DNA of 64,000 nucleotides from Microbacteriaceae bacterium. GTDB lineage: Bacteria > Actinomycetota > Actinomycetes > Actinomycetales > Microbacteriaceae. The DNA lies in NCBI GenBank assembly GCA_027487865.1, contig JAIYCT010000007.1, forward strand, positions 248,001 through 312,000, given 5' to 3'. Both the position numbers and the translations under genes were made by a program. Under the pieces are notes generated by a model. The model had not been told where the DNA came from. It did no database searches and saw nothing but the letters and a program-made list of their open reading frames with translations. Below are positions 29,137 through 37,350 of this stretch, piece by piece; position 1 is the stretch's first letter, and each line of letters begins with the position of its first letter.

Positions 29137-30989
29137 AGCGAAAGTTTACCTCCGGTGGAAGCAACCAACCCTCCACCCTCGACCCTGATTGATATTGGCC
29201 CCTGTGAATCGGACCTCAACACCTTCGCCCCCAAGCCGTAAACCAGCGACAGCGTCTTGGGTGAAGGATGTCCGTACTCATTTCCCTGCCCCACGGAGAA
29301 TATCGCAACATCTGGCTGAATCAGTTCGTGTAACTGTTCCGACTGATCTTTGGACCCGTGGTGAGCAACCTTTAGCACCAGTGGCTTTTCGCTCAGGGCC
29401 CATAGTTGAGGCCAAGAATGTCGCAACAGCCTCTGCTGACCAGGCTCCCCTAAATCGCCAAGCGTTAGAACGTTGAATTCTTGAAGGTCGAAAGTCATCA
29501 CGACCGATGCGTCATTTGAATCCTCAGCCTCCAGAGCATTGGATGTCGGACTTAGAACCGACCACCGCACTCCCCCAAGCTCCCCTGTCATTCCTCGATG
29601 CCCAATCTGAACTGACTCAGCTGAACTTGCGAGCACCTCAGACACCAAACTCACTAGCGGACGGTCATCTTTGAAGCCTGAAATCAGAACCAGGCCTGCA
29701 GTTCTGTTTCGCATTGCACCCGCTATTCCGCCAATGTGATCTGCATCAAAGTGAGTTAGCACCAAAAGATCAATCCTTTTGATTCCAAGACTCTTTAGGC
29801 ACTTGTCGATTGGCTCATCCTCGCGGCCGACATCGATTAGTGCGATTTGCCCTTGGCTGCGAATCAGAAGAGCATCGCCTTGGCCGACGTCGCAATTTAG
29901 AACCTGCCAGCCCTGGTGGAATGATGACTGTCGAGTTAGATCTGTTGCAACCCATGCAATCGGTATTACAAAAACCGAAATAAGGATTGCGCCGACAAAG
30001 CGCATATGTGGTTGTTTAGAGATTGCAAGCATGGTCAAACCCAAAATCAACAGCACTGTAAACCACACGCCGGTGGGTCCGGGCAGCATTGGAACTCGAG
30101 TAAGCGGTAGTTGACTTAGATGGTTTGCAACAACCTCAATCCACCAGGTTCCAAAAGATGCAATAAAGGATAAAAGTTTTGCCAGCGGTGGGAAAAATGC
30201 GGATGCCAACACCGCGAGAATTCCTAAAACAGTCACTGGCGCGACAACCATCTCCACGGCCAGATTTGCAAGCACTGAATAGAGCGGAATTGAAGGTTGA
30301 AGGATTAGCAGAATTGGCAAGGTATACAACTGAGCCGCGATAGATGCCGAGACTCCAATCGACAACCAAGTCCCAATTCTTGGTTCAAGCCATTCATGCA
30401 AGCGACCAGCAAGAACCAGCAACCCTAAAGTCGCAAACGCCGAGAGTGCGAAACCGATGTCGACCGCAAGCCCTGGGTCAATAAGTAATAGAAGCAAGAC
30501 TGCCCACGAAAGTGGAATGAGCGGATGAGCTTTTCGTCCAAGCCACCAACCGGCCAGAACAAAAGCCGCCATAGCTCCGGCCCTGAGAACACTTGATTCG
30601 GGACCAACTAAAACTATGTAGCAAGCAATAGCTAGATAAGAAACTGCGAATCTCCACGATCTTCCAAAGCCCAACAGTGATGCTGTGAGAAAAACAGCAG
30701 CCGCAATAATCGCAAGGTTTGCTCCACTAACCGCGACCAGGTGAGTTAGGGAAAGCTCCTTCATGTTTTCCGCTAGTGAACCGCTGATCAAGCCACGCTC
30801 ACCAATAGCTAGTCCACCGACTAAGCCAGCGCTGTCTTGAGTTACCCCTGAGAGATTGAAGAGGAATTTGGCTCGAAGCTCTTCAACGGCGTCAAACTTA
30901 GGAAAGCTCACCTTCAAGCTGGATTCGAGGCCCTCTTTTGCCGTGATCCACAAATAGAGCCAAGTGAACCCAGCCAGAAACGGGATCAC
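29133..30989 (-). CDS. comEC: ComEC/Rec2 DNA-internalisation channel, short N-terminus
   Basis: Inner-membrane channel for single-stranded DNA uptake in transformation. The Competence domain starts near ITGSLAENMKELSLTHLVAVSGANLAII-like sequence (about residue 70) and spans roughly ten helices. A C-terminal metallo-beta-lactamase-like domain (about 375-610) has LNCDVGQGDALLI, LTHFDADHIGG and LKVAHHGSKDQ. At 618 residues it is short: only about 65 residues precede the channel, so the usual OB-fold DUF4131 region appears to be missing. The GTG start overlaps the comEA stop (GTGA). Confidence 0.9.
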   Translation of the reverse strand: MIPFLAGFTWLYLWITAKEGLESSLKVSFPKFDAVEELRAKFLFNLSGVTQDSAGLVGGLAIGERGLISGSLAENMKELSLTHLVAVSGANLAIIAAAVFLTASLLGFGRSWRFAVSYLAIACYIVLVGPESSVLRAGAMAAFVLAGWWLGRKAHPLIPLSWAVLLLLLIDPGLAVDIGFALSAFATLGLLVLAGRLHEWLEPRIGTWLSIGVSASIAAQLYTLPILLILQPSIPLYSVLANLAVEMVVAPVTVLGILAVLASAFFPPLAKLLSFIASFGTWWIEVVANHLSQLPLTRVPMLPGPTGVWFTVLLILGLTMLAISKQPHMRFVGAILISVFVIPIAWVATDLTRQSSFHQGWQVLNCDVGQGDALLIRSQGQIALIDVGREDEPIDKCLKSLGIKRIDLLVLTHFDADHIGGIAGAMRNRTAGLVLISGFKDDRPLVSLVSEVLASSAESVQIGHRGMTGELGGVRWSVLSPTSNALEAEDSNDASVVMTFDLQEFNVLTLGDLGEPGQQRLLRHSWPQLWALSEKPLVLKVAHHGSKDQSEQLHELIQPDVAIFSVGQGNEYGHPSPKTLSLVYGLGAKVLRSDSQGPISIRVEGGGLVASTGGKLSL

Positions 30990-31567
30990 AACGTTAGGTC
31001 TTTAGAGATCTTCGCGTATAACTTGTCGCCGATTCCAGAGACGTCCTTTAGCTGGGTCAAATCGGAAAAAGAGCCAATTGACTCGCGGTGTTCAATAATC
31101 CTTGACGCCATCGCAGGACCTACTCCTGGCAATGACTCGAGCTGCTCCAGAGTCGCGTTGTTGAGAGAGATGAACTGTGAGTTGGTCCCGCCTGTACTCA
31201 CCTGGGATTTGTCCAGAACAACAATCTGCTCGCCATCAGAGACCATCCGAGCCAGGTTCACGCTTTGCTCAAATGCTGAGGATGTCATGCCGCCCGCTAA
31301 CTCAATAGCGTCTTCAACCCTTGATCCCACCTCCACCGCATAAAGTCCAGGCTTTTTGACCTCACCTGCGACGTGCACAAATATTTGGCTGGCTACTTGG
31401 CTTGATTCCGAAGCTAAATCTCCGACATAACTTAGATCTAGCTTGTTGGCTTGGTTTTCGGAACTAAAGGATGTGCCAAGCAAATAGAGAACAGCCACAG
31501 CCAATGCACCAACCACAACTTTTTGGCTTAGCGATAAAGCGGTTAGCCAGTTCATAACTTTCTGCAT
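30986..31567 (-). CDS. comEA: ComEA-type DNA-binding competence protein
   Basis: Membrane-anchored DNA receptor for transformation. A transmembrane segment lies at about residues 15-31, followed by an SLBB/soluble-ligand domain (about 60-125, IFVHVAGEVKKPGLYAV) and a C-terminal pair of helix-hairpin-helix motifs (about 130-193: LNNATLEQLESLPGVGPAMASRII and LKDVSGIGDKLYAKI). The 193 residues fit actinobacterial ComEA. The start is ATG. It lies 64 bases after leuS and is translationally coupled to comEC. Confidence 0.92.
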   Translation of the reverse strand: MQKVMNWLTALSLSQKVVVGALAVAVLYLLGTSFSSENQANKLDLSYVGDLASESSQVASQIFVHVAGEVKKPGLYAVEVGSRVEDAIELAGGMTSSAFEQSVNLARMVSDGEQIVVLDKSQVSTGGTNSQFISLNNATLEQLESLPGVGPAMASRIIEHRESIGSFSDLTQLKDVSGIGDKLYAKISKDLTL

Positions 31568-31593
31568 GCAGCAAGGATGAAGTTAGGTTCAAT

Positions 31594-31608
31594 GAGCCCA
31601 GTGGGCTC
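31594..31608 (-). other. small hairpin between leuS and comEA
   Basis: GAGCCC and GGGCTC form a 6-bp stem with a 3-base loop in the 64-base leuS-comEA gap. There is no T-tract after it on either strand, so it is not a convincing terminator; it could be a processing or pausing element. Confidence 0.3.
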
Positions 31609-31631
31609 TGTCCCAATCGGTGGAAAAGTAG

Positions 31632-34097
31632 TTACTTGGTGGCGATGTTCACAAGTTTTGGAGCGCGAACAATCACTTGAGCGAGCTCTTTTTCGCCGAT
31701 GGCTCGCTTTACAGCTTCAGAGTTCAAGGCAAGTTGTCTTAGGTCTTGCTCTGAAATGTTTGAGGGCACCTCAAAACGGTCTCGAAGCTTTCCGTCGACC
31801 TGCGCAATTGCAACTACTGAATCCTCAACCAAAAGCGAAAGATCAGCTTCTCTAAACTGCGCGAGTGCAACACAAGGCTGGTGGCCCAGTAGCGACCACA
31901 TGTCTTCCGAAGCATATGGTGCAAATAGTGACAGTGCCTTGGCTAGCTCTTCTGCGCCTTCACGGACCGCTGGATCCTTAGGTCCACATCCCGAGTCAAT
32001 CGCCTTTCGAAGCGCGTTGGTTAGCTCCATGGCTTTGGCGACACCGACGTTGAACTTGAAAGATTCGATAGCTTCTTTGAATCCGGCTAGGAATGTGTGG
32101 GTTGCTTTGCGCACCGTTGCATCGCCAGTGGTGACATCTATTCCGGCAGCGGAATCTACATCCTGGGCAATTCTCCACGCTCGGGCAAGGAACTTAGAGC
32201 TAGCGCCAGGCGATACGTCAGCCCAGTCGATGTCGTCCTCTGGTGGACCAGCGAACGCCATGGTTAGACGAATTGCATCAACACCGTGCTCATCCAGCTG
32301 CTCGGAGAGCCTTACAAGGTTTCCGCGCGACTTACTCATTGCTGAGCCGTTCATCAAAACCATGCCCTGGTTTAGCAATCTGGTGAATGGTTCTTCGAAA
32401 TCGATGAGTCCGATATCGTGCAGCACCTTGGTGAAAAAGCGAGCGTAGAGCAGGTGCAGAATCGCGTGAGTTACACCACCAACATATTGGTCAACCGGTG
32501 CCCACTCCTTGGCCGCTTGGGGGTCAAATGCAAACTCTTCGCTGGTTGGATTTAGGTAACGTAAGAAATACCAGGAGCTATCTACGAAAGTGTCCATGGT
32601 GTCGGAGTCGCGTCTTGCTGGCTTGCCACACTTAGGGCAGGAAACGTTCACCCAGTCACTTGCTGCACCAAGTGGAGAGGTGCCCTTCGGTGAGAGATCC
32701 AATCCAGCGCTATCTGGAAGTTCAACCGGAAGCTGATCCTGAGGAACCGGAACCTCGCCGCAGGATTCACAGTGAATGATTGGGATTGGGGTGCCCCAGT
32801 AGCGCTGACGAGAAATCAGCCAATCGCGAAGCCGGAAGTTCTTAGCTCCATTACCAACGTTGCGCTCTTCGATGAGCTCAATCGCCTTAGCGATGGCAGC
32901 TTTTTTAGAAAGTCCATTTAGTTCGCCGGAATTAATGATCACTCCGTCGCCAGTTGTTGCAACGCGGGATACCGACGGTAGCTCATCGCCGGTGTCGACC
33001 ACGTCAATCACCGGAAGATCTAGTGCATTGGCAAATGCCATGTCTCGATCATCGTGTGCGGGAACCGCCATGATGGCTCCGGTTCCGTAGTCAGCCAAAA
33101 CATAATCCGAGGCCCAGATTGGAATTCGGGCACCGCTGAGTGGATTGATCGCGTAGCGGTCCAAAAAGACTCCGGTTTTTTCGCGCTCGGTGGCCAAACG
33201 CTCGATGTCATTGGACTGCTTGACCTTATCCAGGTATGCCTGGAACTGCATTCGGGTGGCAGGCTCTGCCATCGATGCAAGTTCGGCAGCCAAATCACTG
33301 TCGGCGGCAACAACCATAAATGTTGCGCCGTAAAGCGTGTCTGGACGGGTGGTAAAAACGCTTAGACGCTCTTCGCGGCCTTCGATTTCAAAGTCAACAT
33401 TGGCACCCTGAGATCTTCCAATCCAGTTGCGCTGCATGGTCAGCACCTTGGCTGGCCAGTTTCCCTCGAGAGTGTCGAGGTCATCCAGTAGGCGATCTGC
33501 GTAATCGGTTACCTTGAAGTACCACTGGGTAAGAGCTTTTTTGGTGACCTGAGAGTCACAGCGCTCACAAAGCCCCTGAACAACCTGCTCGTTTGCCAAT
33601 ACGGTTTGGCAACTTGGACACCAGTTCACGTTGGAGTTTTTGCGATAGGCGAGACCGCGCTTATAGAACTCCAAGAACAACCACTGGTTCCAGCGGTAGT
33701 AGAGCGGGTCGCAAGTTTGGAGCACTCGATCCCAGTCGAAGCTTGATGCGTAGCGACGCATCGAAGACTTTTGCTGATCGATGTTTTCGTAGGTCCACTG
33801 GCGAGGATCCAGGCCACGCTTGATTGCCGCGTTCTCGGCAGGAAGGCCAAAAGCATCCCAACCAATCGGGTGCATCACGTTAAAGCCTTTTTGCGCCCAG
33901 TAGCGAGCAACTACATCGCCCAGTGCATAAGCCTCGGCGTGACCCATGTGAAGGTCGCCAGATGGGTATGGAAACATGTCAAGTACGTACTTCTTTGGAC
34001 GCGCATCATCAGGGCGGGCAGAGTTGAATGGCTTTTGCTCATCCCAAACTGGAAGCCACTTATCTTGAATGGCGTGGAAGTTGTACTCAGTGCTCAA
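31632..34097 (-). CDS. leuS: leucyl-tRNA synthetase
   Basis: Class I synthetase charging tRNA-Leu, with an editing (CP1) domain. The HIGH-type motif is [15 protein letters not shown] and the KMSKS-type motif reads AMSKSRGN, where Ala replaces the first Lys. Editing-domain [12 protein letters not shown] is present, and a leucine-specific C-terminal domain ends the chain. An upstream TTG at 34109 exists, but TTG at 34097, with GAGG six bases before it, gives the classical [10 protein letters not shown] start and 821 residues. It is monocistronic or leads comEA-comEC-holA. Confidence 0.97.
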   Translation of the reverse strand: MSTEYNFHAIQDKWLPVWDEQKPFNSARPDDARPKKYVLDMFPYPSGDLHMGHAEAYALGDVVARYWAQKGFNVMHPIGWDAFGLPAENAAIKRGLDPRQWTYENIDQQKSSMRRYASSFDWDRVLQTCDPLYYRWNQWLFLEFYKRGLAYRKNSNVNWCPSCQTVLANEQVVQGLCERCDSQVTKKALTQWYFKVTDYADRLLDDLDTLEGNWPAKVLTMQRNWIGRSQGANVDFEIEGREERLSVFTTRPDTLYGATFMVVAADSDLAAELASMAEPATRMQFQAYLDKVKQSNDIERLATEREKTGVFLDRYAINPLSGARIPIWASDYVLADYGTGAIMAVPAHDDRDMAFANALDLPVIDVVDTGDELPSVSRVATTGDGVIINSGELNGLSKKAAIAKAIELIEERNVGNGAKNFRLRDWLISRQRYWGTPIPIIHCESCGEVPVPQDQLPVELPDSAGLDLSPKGTSPLGAASDWVNVSCPKCGKPARRDSDTMDTFVDSSWYFLRYLNPTSEEFAFDPQAAKEWAPVDQYVGGVTHAILHLLYARFFTKVLHDIGLIDFEEPFTRLLNQGMVLMNGSAMSKSRGNLVRLSEQLDEHGVDAIRLTMAFAGPPEDDIDWADVSPGASSKFLARAWRIAQDVDSAAGIDVTTGDATVRKATHTFLAGFKEAIESFKFNVGVAKAMELTNALRKAIDSGCGPKDPAVREGAEELAKALSLFAPYASEDMWSLLGHQPCVALAQFREADLSLLVEDSVVAIAQVDGKLRDRFEVPSNISEQDLRQLALNSEAVKRAIGEKELAQVIVRAPKLVNIATK

Positions 34098-34127
34098 TGA
34101 AAACCTCAAAACATCTAGGGTAGAAGG

Positions 34128-35402
34128 TTACCAACGCACGACGGCAGAAAGGGCACTAACCAGTGCTTGAGCCTTGATTTGTATCTCCTGGTGTTCGGCC
34201 TCTGGCTCTGAAGCGGAGGTGATTCCACCGCCGATTCCGATTGTGACCTTCCCAGATTCAAATACCGCGGTCCTAATGACCATGCCCAAATCCAAGTTGC
34301 CATTGCCGCCAACCCAACCAAGAGCTCCCGAGTATGCCCCGCGCTTTGATTCCTCTAGGGCGGAGATGATCTCCATGGCCCTAAGTTTTGGCGCTCCGGT
34401 CATAGAGCCGCCAGGGAAAAGCGCAGCGATTGCCTGGGAGGTGCTGACGCCCTCGCGAAGCTCCCCGCTGACATCGGAGACCAGTTGGTGAACCGTCGAA
34501 TAGCTTTTTACCTTCAGTAGATCGCTCACCAATATCGACTCTGGGGCGCAGATAACCGAAAGGTCATTGCGCACTAGATCGACAATCATCAGGTTCTCAG
34601 CGCGCTCTTTATCGCTCTCACTGAGTTCCGCGGCTAATTGTGCATCTAGATCTTTATCCTCAGATCTTGGCCTGGTTCCCTTGATCGGACTCGAGGTGGC
34701 GGTCTGTGAGTCGATAGCTAAAAAGCGCTCTGGAGAGATGCTGACGAAAGATTTGCGGCCAACCCGAATAAAGGATGCGTAGGGAGCGGGGTTTTGCCGG
34801 CGCAGTCTTAGGAAATAGGACAGCTCATCGCCGAGGTATTCACCAACCAACCGGGTGGTTAGGCAGAGCTGATAAACATCACCCTTTGAGATGTGCTCCT
34901 TAGCGATTTCTATCTTTTGCTGATACTGGTCTTTACTGTCTTCGCAAATCAACTCGGTACTTGTGGCGGCCTGGTTATGAAGGGTGTAACTCGCAGAATC
35001 GCCCCCGATTAGGGCAAGACGCAGTAGTGCTGCGTGGTGCCACTGGTCGAAGTCGGCCCTGGTTTCAAAGCGGCCAATAAAGTACAAACGCTTTTTGGTG
35101 TGATCGTAGACAAAAGCTCGGTCAACCTTGAGCCAATCCCCCGAGCCAGAAAACTCTTCAGCGTCCGAATAGTGCATTACTCCGACCAACATTGGTCGGA
35201 ATGAAAAGGGAAGGTCTAGATCGTCAAAACTCTCGTCTAAATCAATTTCTTGGCTTGGATACCCAATACCCATTATCGAAAATGGCGAAGTTGAGTGATG
35301 TTGCCTATCCAGCCAGAAAGCATTTGGTTGGTGGGCAAAAACTGAGCAAAAAATATCTTGAGCTGAGGTCCAAGATTGCAAAGATTCGCAATACAGCGGC
35401 AT
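34128..35402 (-). CDS. pabB: aminodeoxychorismate synthase component I
   Basis: Chorismate-binding enzyme making aminodeoxychorismate for folate synthesis. The catalytic block has SPIKGTRPRSEDKD (Lys nucleophile), ENLMIVDLVRNDLSVIC and GGSMTGAPKLRAMEII, followed by GIGGGITSASEPEAE. The P-I-K motif favours PabB over anthranilate synthase TrpE. No glutaminase domain is fused. GTG at 35420 is open, but ATG at 35402 with AGGAGG four bases upstream is clearly better, giving 424 residues. It is divergent from pabC with only 32 bases between the start codons. Confidence 0.9.
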   Translation of the reverse strand: MPLYCESLQSWTSAQDIFCSVFAHQPNAFWLDRQHHSTSPFSIMGIGYPSQEIDLDESFDDLDLPFSFRPMLVGVMHYSDAEEFSGSGDWLKVDRAFVYDHTKKRLYFIGRFETRADFDQWHHAALLRLALIGGDSASYTLHNQAATSTELICEDSKDQYQQKIEIAKEHISKGDVYQLCLTTRLVGEYLGDELSYFLRLRRQNPAPYASFIRVGRKSFVSISPERFLAIDSQTATSSPIKGTRPRSEDKDLDAQLAAELSESDKERAENLMIVDLVRNDLSVICAPESILVSDLLKVKSYSTVHQLVSDVSGELREGVSTSQAIAALFPGGSMTGAPKLRAMEIISALEESKRGAYSGALGWVGGNGNLDLGMVIRTAVFESGKVTIGIGGGITSASEPEAEHQEIQIKAQALVSALSAVVRW

Positions 35403-35421
35403 TGGACCTCCTTCAGGCACC

Positions 35422-35428
35422 TAATCTA
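35422..35428. promoter_or_regulatory. overlapping divergent -10 elements for pabB and pabC
   Basis: CTAATCTAG holds TAATCT on the plus strand (35422-35427), seven bases before the pabC ATG, and TAGATT on the minus strand (35423-35428), which would start pabB mRNA near 35416. The gap is only 32 bases, so a single symmetric element must serve both genes. The -35 regions are weak. Confidence 0.5.
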
Positions 35429-35434
35429 GTTCAG

Positions 35435-36211
35435 ATGAGCGTAGCTGGCGATTTCTACCAATACCGCGACAAGGAGCTTTGTCGCGTTGATGCCACACTC
35501 AGTGAAGCCCTAACCGTTGCAGACAGCTTTCTAGTCCGAAACGGCCGAGTAAGGGCCTTAGATCAACACTTCGCAAGATTTCAGTCCTCAATAGTCGACG
35601 ATCAAACCCAAGACGAGCTAGCACCTTTTTTTGAATCTCTAAAACTTCTGATCCCAACCGAGGGCGACTGGTTTCCGAGAATGGAATATCGCGACCAACT
35701 CCCGACTGGAGAGCGTTTGGTGTTTCGCCTGAGGGAATCACCGGAGCGAACCGAATCGCTAAGCCTTTGGAGTAGTGACGAGCCAGATCCAAGAAAGCAG
35801 TTCCAGATCAAAGGTCCAGATCTTTCCATCTGCCAGCAGATCAGACGTCGGGCAAACCTCAATGGAGCGGACGAGGCGGTTTTACTCAGTGAATCTGGGC
35901 ACGTCGCCGATGGTGCGCTGAGCTCAATTGTTTGGTGGCGGGATGACGTGCTTTACGGACCAGATGATTCAACCAACTGGCTGCCTTCGATTACTAGAAA
36001 CTTGGTTTTTGATCTGGCGAATCAAGCCGGCTATGAAACTGCCACCGAGCGGGCGACCCCGCAGCAGCTTTTGGACTGCGAGGTTTGGAGTCTTAGTTCG
36101 CTGCAGGGAATTCGCTATGTCACCGCTTGGGATGGTGTGCAGCTTGCTCCGCCGAGATTTGCCGGTTCTTTCGTGAAGCGACTGGAACTTTTGGCTCAGC
36201 CAATCAGCTGA
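35435..36211 (+). CDS. pabC: aminotransferase class IV, PabC-like
   Basis: Likely PLP-dependent 4-amino-4-deoxychorismate lyase, the step after PabB in p-aminobenzoate synthesis. The core is DSFLVRNGRVRALDQHFARF, then a KGPDLSICQQIRRRANLNGADEAVLL region and the SGHVADGALSSIVWW segment, which corresponds to the family's V-x-E-G-x-x-S-N with Asp for Glu and Ser for Asn. The deviation makes the exact activity less certain. The frame is open far upstream, but ATG at 35435 is seven bases after a -10 element and gives 258 residues, suggesting a leaderless mRNA. Confidence 0.75.
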   Translation: MSVAGDFYQYRDKELCRVDATLSEALTVADSFLVRNGRVRALDQHFARFQSSIVDDQTQDELAPFFESLKLLIPTEGDWFPRMEYRDQLPTGERLVFRLRESPERTESLSLWSSDEPDPRKQFQIKGPDLSICQQIRRRANLNGADEAVLLSESGHVADGALSSIVWWRDDVLYGPDDSTNWLPSITRNLVFDLANQAGYETATERATPQQLLDCEVWSLSSLQGIRYVTAWDGVQLAPPRFAGSFVKRLELLAQPIS

Positions 36212-36212
36212 G
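36195..36212 (+). other. hairpin at the end of pabC
   Basis: CTCAGC and GCTGAG form a 6-bp stem with a 6-base loop spanning the pabC stop. No T-tract follows, so termination by it is doubtful. Confidence 0.25.
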
Positions 36213-36235
36213 TCGCATTGGTTGTGACAGGATTC

Positions 36236-36257
36236 TCGATATCAAAATTTGATTCGA
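36236..36257. promoter_or_regulatory. inverted repeat upstream of the SRAP gene
   Basis: ATCAAA-A-TTTGAT is a perfect palindrome, and flanking TCGA on both sides extends it to about 22 bases with one unpaired T. It ends 19 bases before the SRAP start codon. It does not match the SOS box, so it may bind another regulator or simply be AT-rich promoter DNA. Confidence 0.35.
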
Positions 36258-36276
36258 AGGCTGGGACTGATTAGTT

Positions 36277-36984
36277 ATGTGCGGTCGATTTGTAATTGCA
36301 AAGACCACGGACATGATTACCGAGCTGTTTGAAATCGACGAACTAGAAACCGATTCAGATTTCAGAAGCTTCAACGTTCCCCCAACCACTCAGATCCCCA
36401 TGATTGTGGAGCGTGAGATTGACGGAATGCCATCCAGGCAGCTGCACTCCGCCCGCTGGGGACTTATCCCAAGCTGGGCCAAGGAAGTCTCAACCACGCC
36501 GCTGATCAACGCCAGAATCGAATCTGTGCTGGATAAGCCAAGTTTTCAAGAGTCAGCGCTCTCCAAGCGCTGTGCAATCCCAGCAGATGGCTATTTCGAG
36601 TGGCAGAGCACGATTGCCGATAGCAAGGTTCCCTACTTCATTTATCCAAGCGAAGGGATGCTGGCCTTCGCCGGTATCTATTCGTGGTGGCGAAACCCAG
36701 CCAAGGCTGCGGATGACCCAACCAGGTGGGTATTGACCGCATCGCTTTTGACCAAGGAGTCCGCTCCAGAGTTGGCCCAGATTCACAACCGCAACCCAGT
36801 GATGCTCTCCGAGGAGAATCTCAGCGCTTGGCTGGCCCCGGATTACCAGACCACCGCTGAGGTGCTGGCCGCGCTGAGCGATGAATCTGATGAGGTCGCA
36901 GCAGCGCTTGAATACCACGCTGTTTCTAGCGCCGTTGGTTCGGTTCAGAACAATTCCGCAGAACTTATTGCCAAAGTTAGCTAA
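36277..36984 (+). CDS. SOS response-associated peptidase-fold protein (SRAP/YedK)
   Basis: HMCES/YedK-like protein that cross-links to abasic sites in single-stranded DNA through its N-terminal Cys. MCGRF places the catalytic Cys at residue 2. The other active-site positions are visible as Asn in INARIES, Glu in ADGYFEW and His in IHNRNPV (usual form HxRMP). The 235 residues are normal. The start is ATG; no clear ribosome site is seen, so leaderless initiation is possible. It is followed by the SOS-box promoter of DUF6504-dnaE2, a fitting DNA-damage neighbourhood. Confidence 0.92.
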   Translation: MCGRFVIAKTTDMITELFEIDELETDSDFRSFNVPPTTQIPMIVEREIDGMPSRQLHSARWGLIPSWAKEVSTTPLINARIESVLDKPSFQESALSKRCAIPADGYFEWQSTIADSKVPYFIYPSEGMLAFAGIYSWWRNPAKAADDPTRWVLTASLLTKESAPELAQIHNRNPVMLSEENLSAWLAPDYQTTAEVLAALSDESDEVAAALEYHAVSSAVGSVQNNSAELIAKVS

Positions 36985-36990
36985 CTCATT

Positions 36991-37018
36991 TTGAAAATGT
37001 CGGTGCCACCAATACACT
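36991..37018 (+). promoter_or_regulatory. SOS-regulated promoter of the DUF6504-dnaE2 unit
   Basis: TTGAAA (-35, 36991-36996; five of six consensus bases), a 16-base spacer and TACACT (-10, 37013-37018). Transcription start falls near 37025, just before the LexA box at 37028-37043, so bound LexA would block initiation. Confidence 0.65.
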
Positions 37019-37027
37019 TCTAAGTAT

Positions 37028-37043
37028 TCGAACATTTGTTCGA
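37028..37043. promoter_or_regulatory. LexA (SOS) box
   Basis: TCGAACATTTGTTCGA is a perfect match to the mycobacterial/actinobacterial SOS box TCGAAC-N4-GTTCGA. It lies directly after the -10 element and 19 bases before the DUF6504 ATG. LexA itself is not in this window. Confidence 0.93.
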
Positions 37044-37062
37044 TTTGCGAGAGGTTTGGGGA

Positions 37063-37350
37063 ATGCGACTAGAGGAAATTACCGGCGTGATGCTGGATTT
37101 TGACGGTGCTCCAGTTGGCTTTAACTATCAGGGGAAATCTTTCCTGGTGGCCTCCAGACCGGTCCGCTGGTATTCCAGAAGATTGTGGTGGGAAGATGCT
37201 GCTGCGGCCCCCAAAGGGGCTGGAGCTGCTCTTTTAGAGGTGGAGATGTGGCGCTTGTGGGCAGCAAGCGGGGATGTTCGCTTTTTCTTCGAGCTCAGCC
37301 ACCAACAACCAGATGATCGCTGGGAAGTGAACCAACTCAATAGCCAATGA
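37063..37350 (+). CDS. DUF6504 family protein
   Basis: A 95-residue soluble protein (MRLEEITGVMLDFDGAP..., with VRWYSRRLWWED and a C-terminal DVRFFFELSHQQPDDRWEVNQL). Proteins like this accompany dnaE2 or imuB in actinobacteria; the function is unknown. The open frame begins with a TTG at 37036 inside the SOS box; the ATG at 37063 with GAGAGG eight bases upstream is preferred. The last four bases overlap the dnaE2 start (ATGA), so the two are translated together. It is expected to be SOS-induced. Confidence 0.75.
   Translation: MRLEEITGVMLDFDGAPVGFNYQGKSFLVASRPVRWYSRRLWWEDAAAAPKGAGAALLEVEMWRLWAASGDVRFFFELSHQQPDDRWEVNQLNSQ

Noticed and set aside
31594-31608. Intrinsic terminator between leuS and comEA
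   Set aside because: The hairpin has no T-tract on the minus strand, so it is listed only as a hairpin.
31699-32448. 249-codon open frame on the plus strand inside leuS
   Set aside because: It is antisense to a clearly real synthetase gene, has a low-complexity Ser/Ala-rich translation and no ribosome site. It is a codon-bias shadow.
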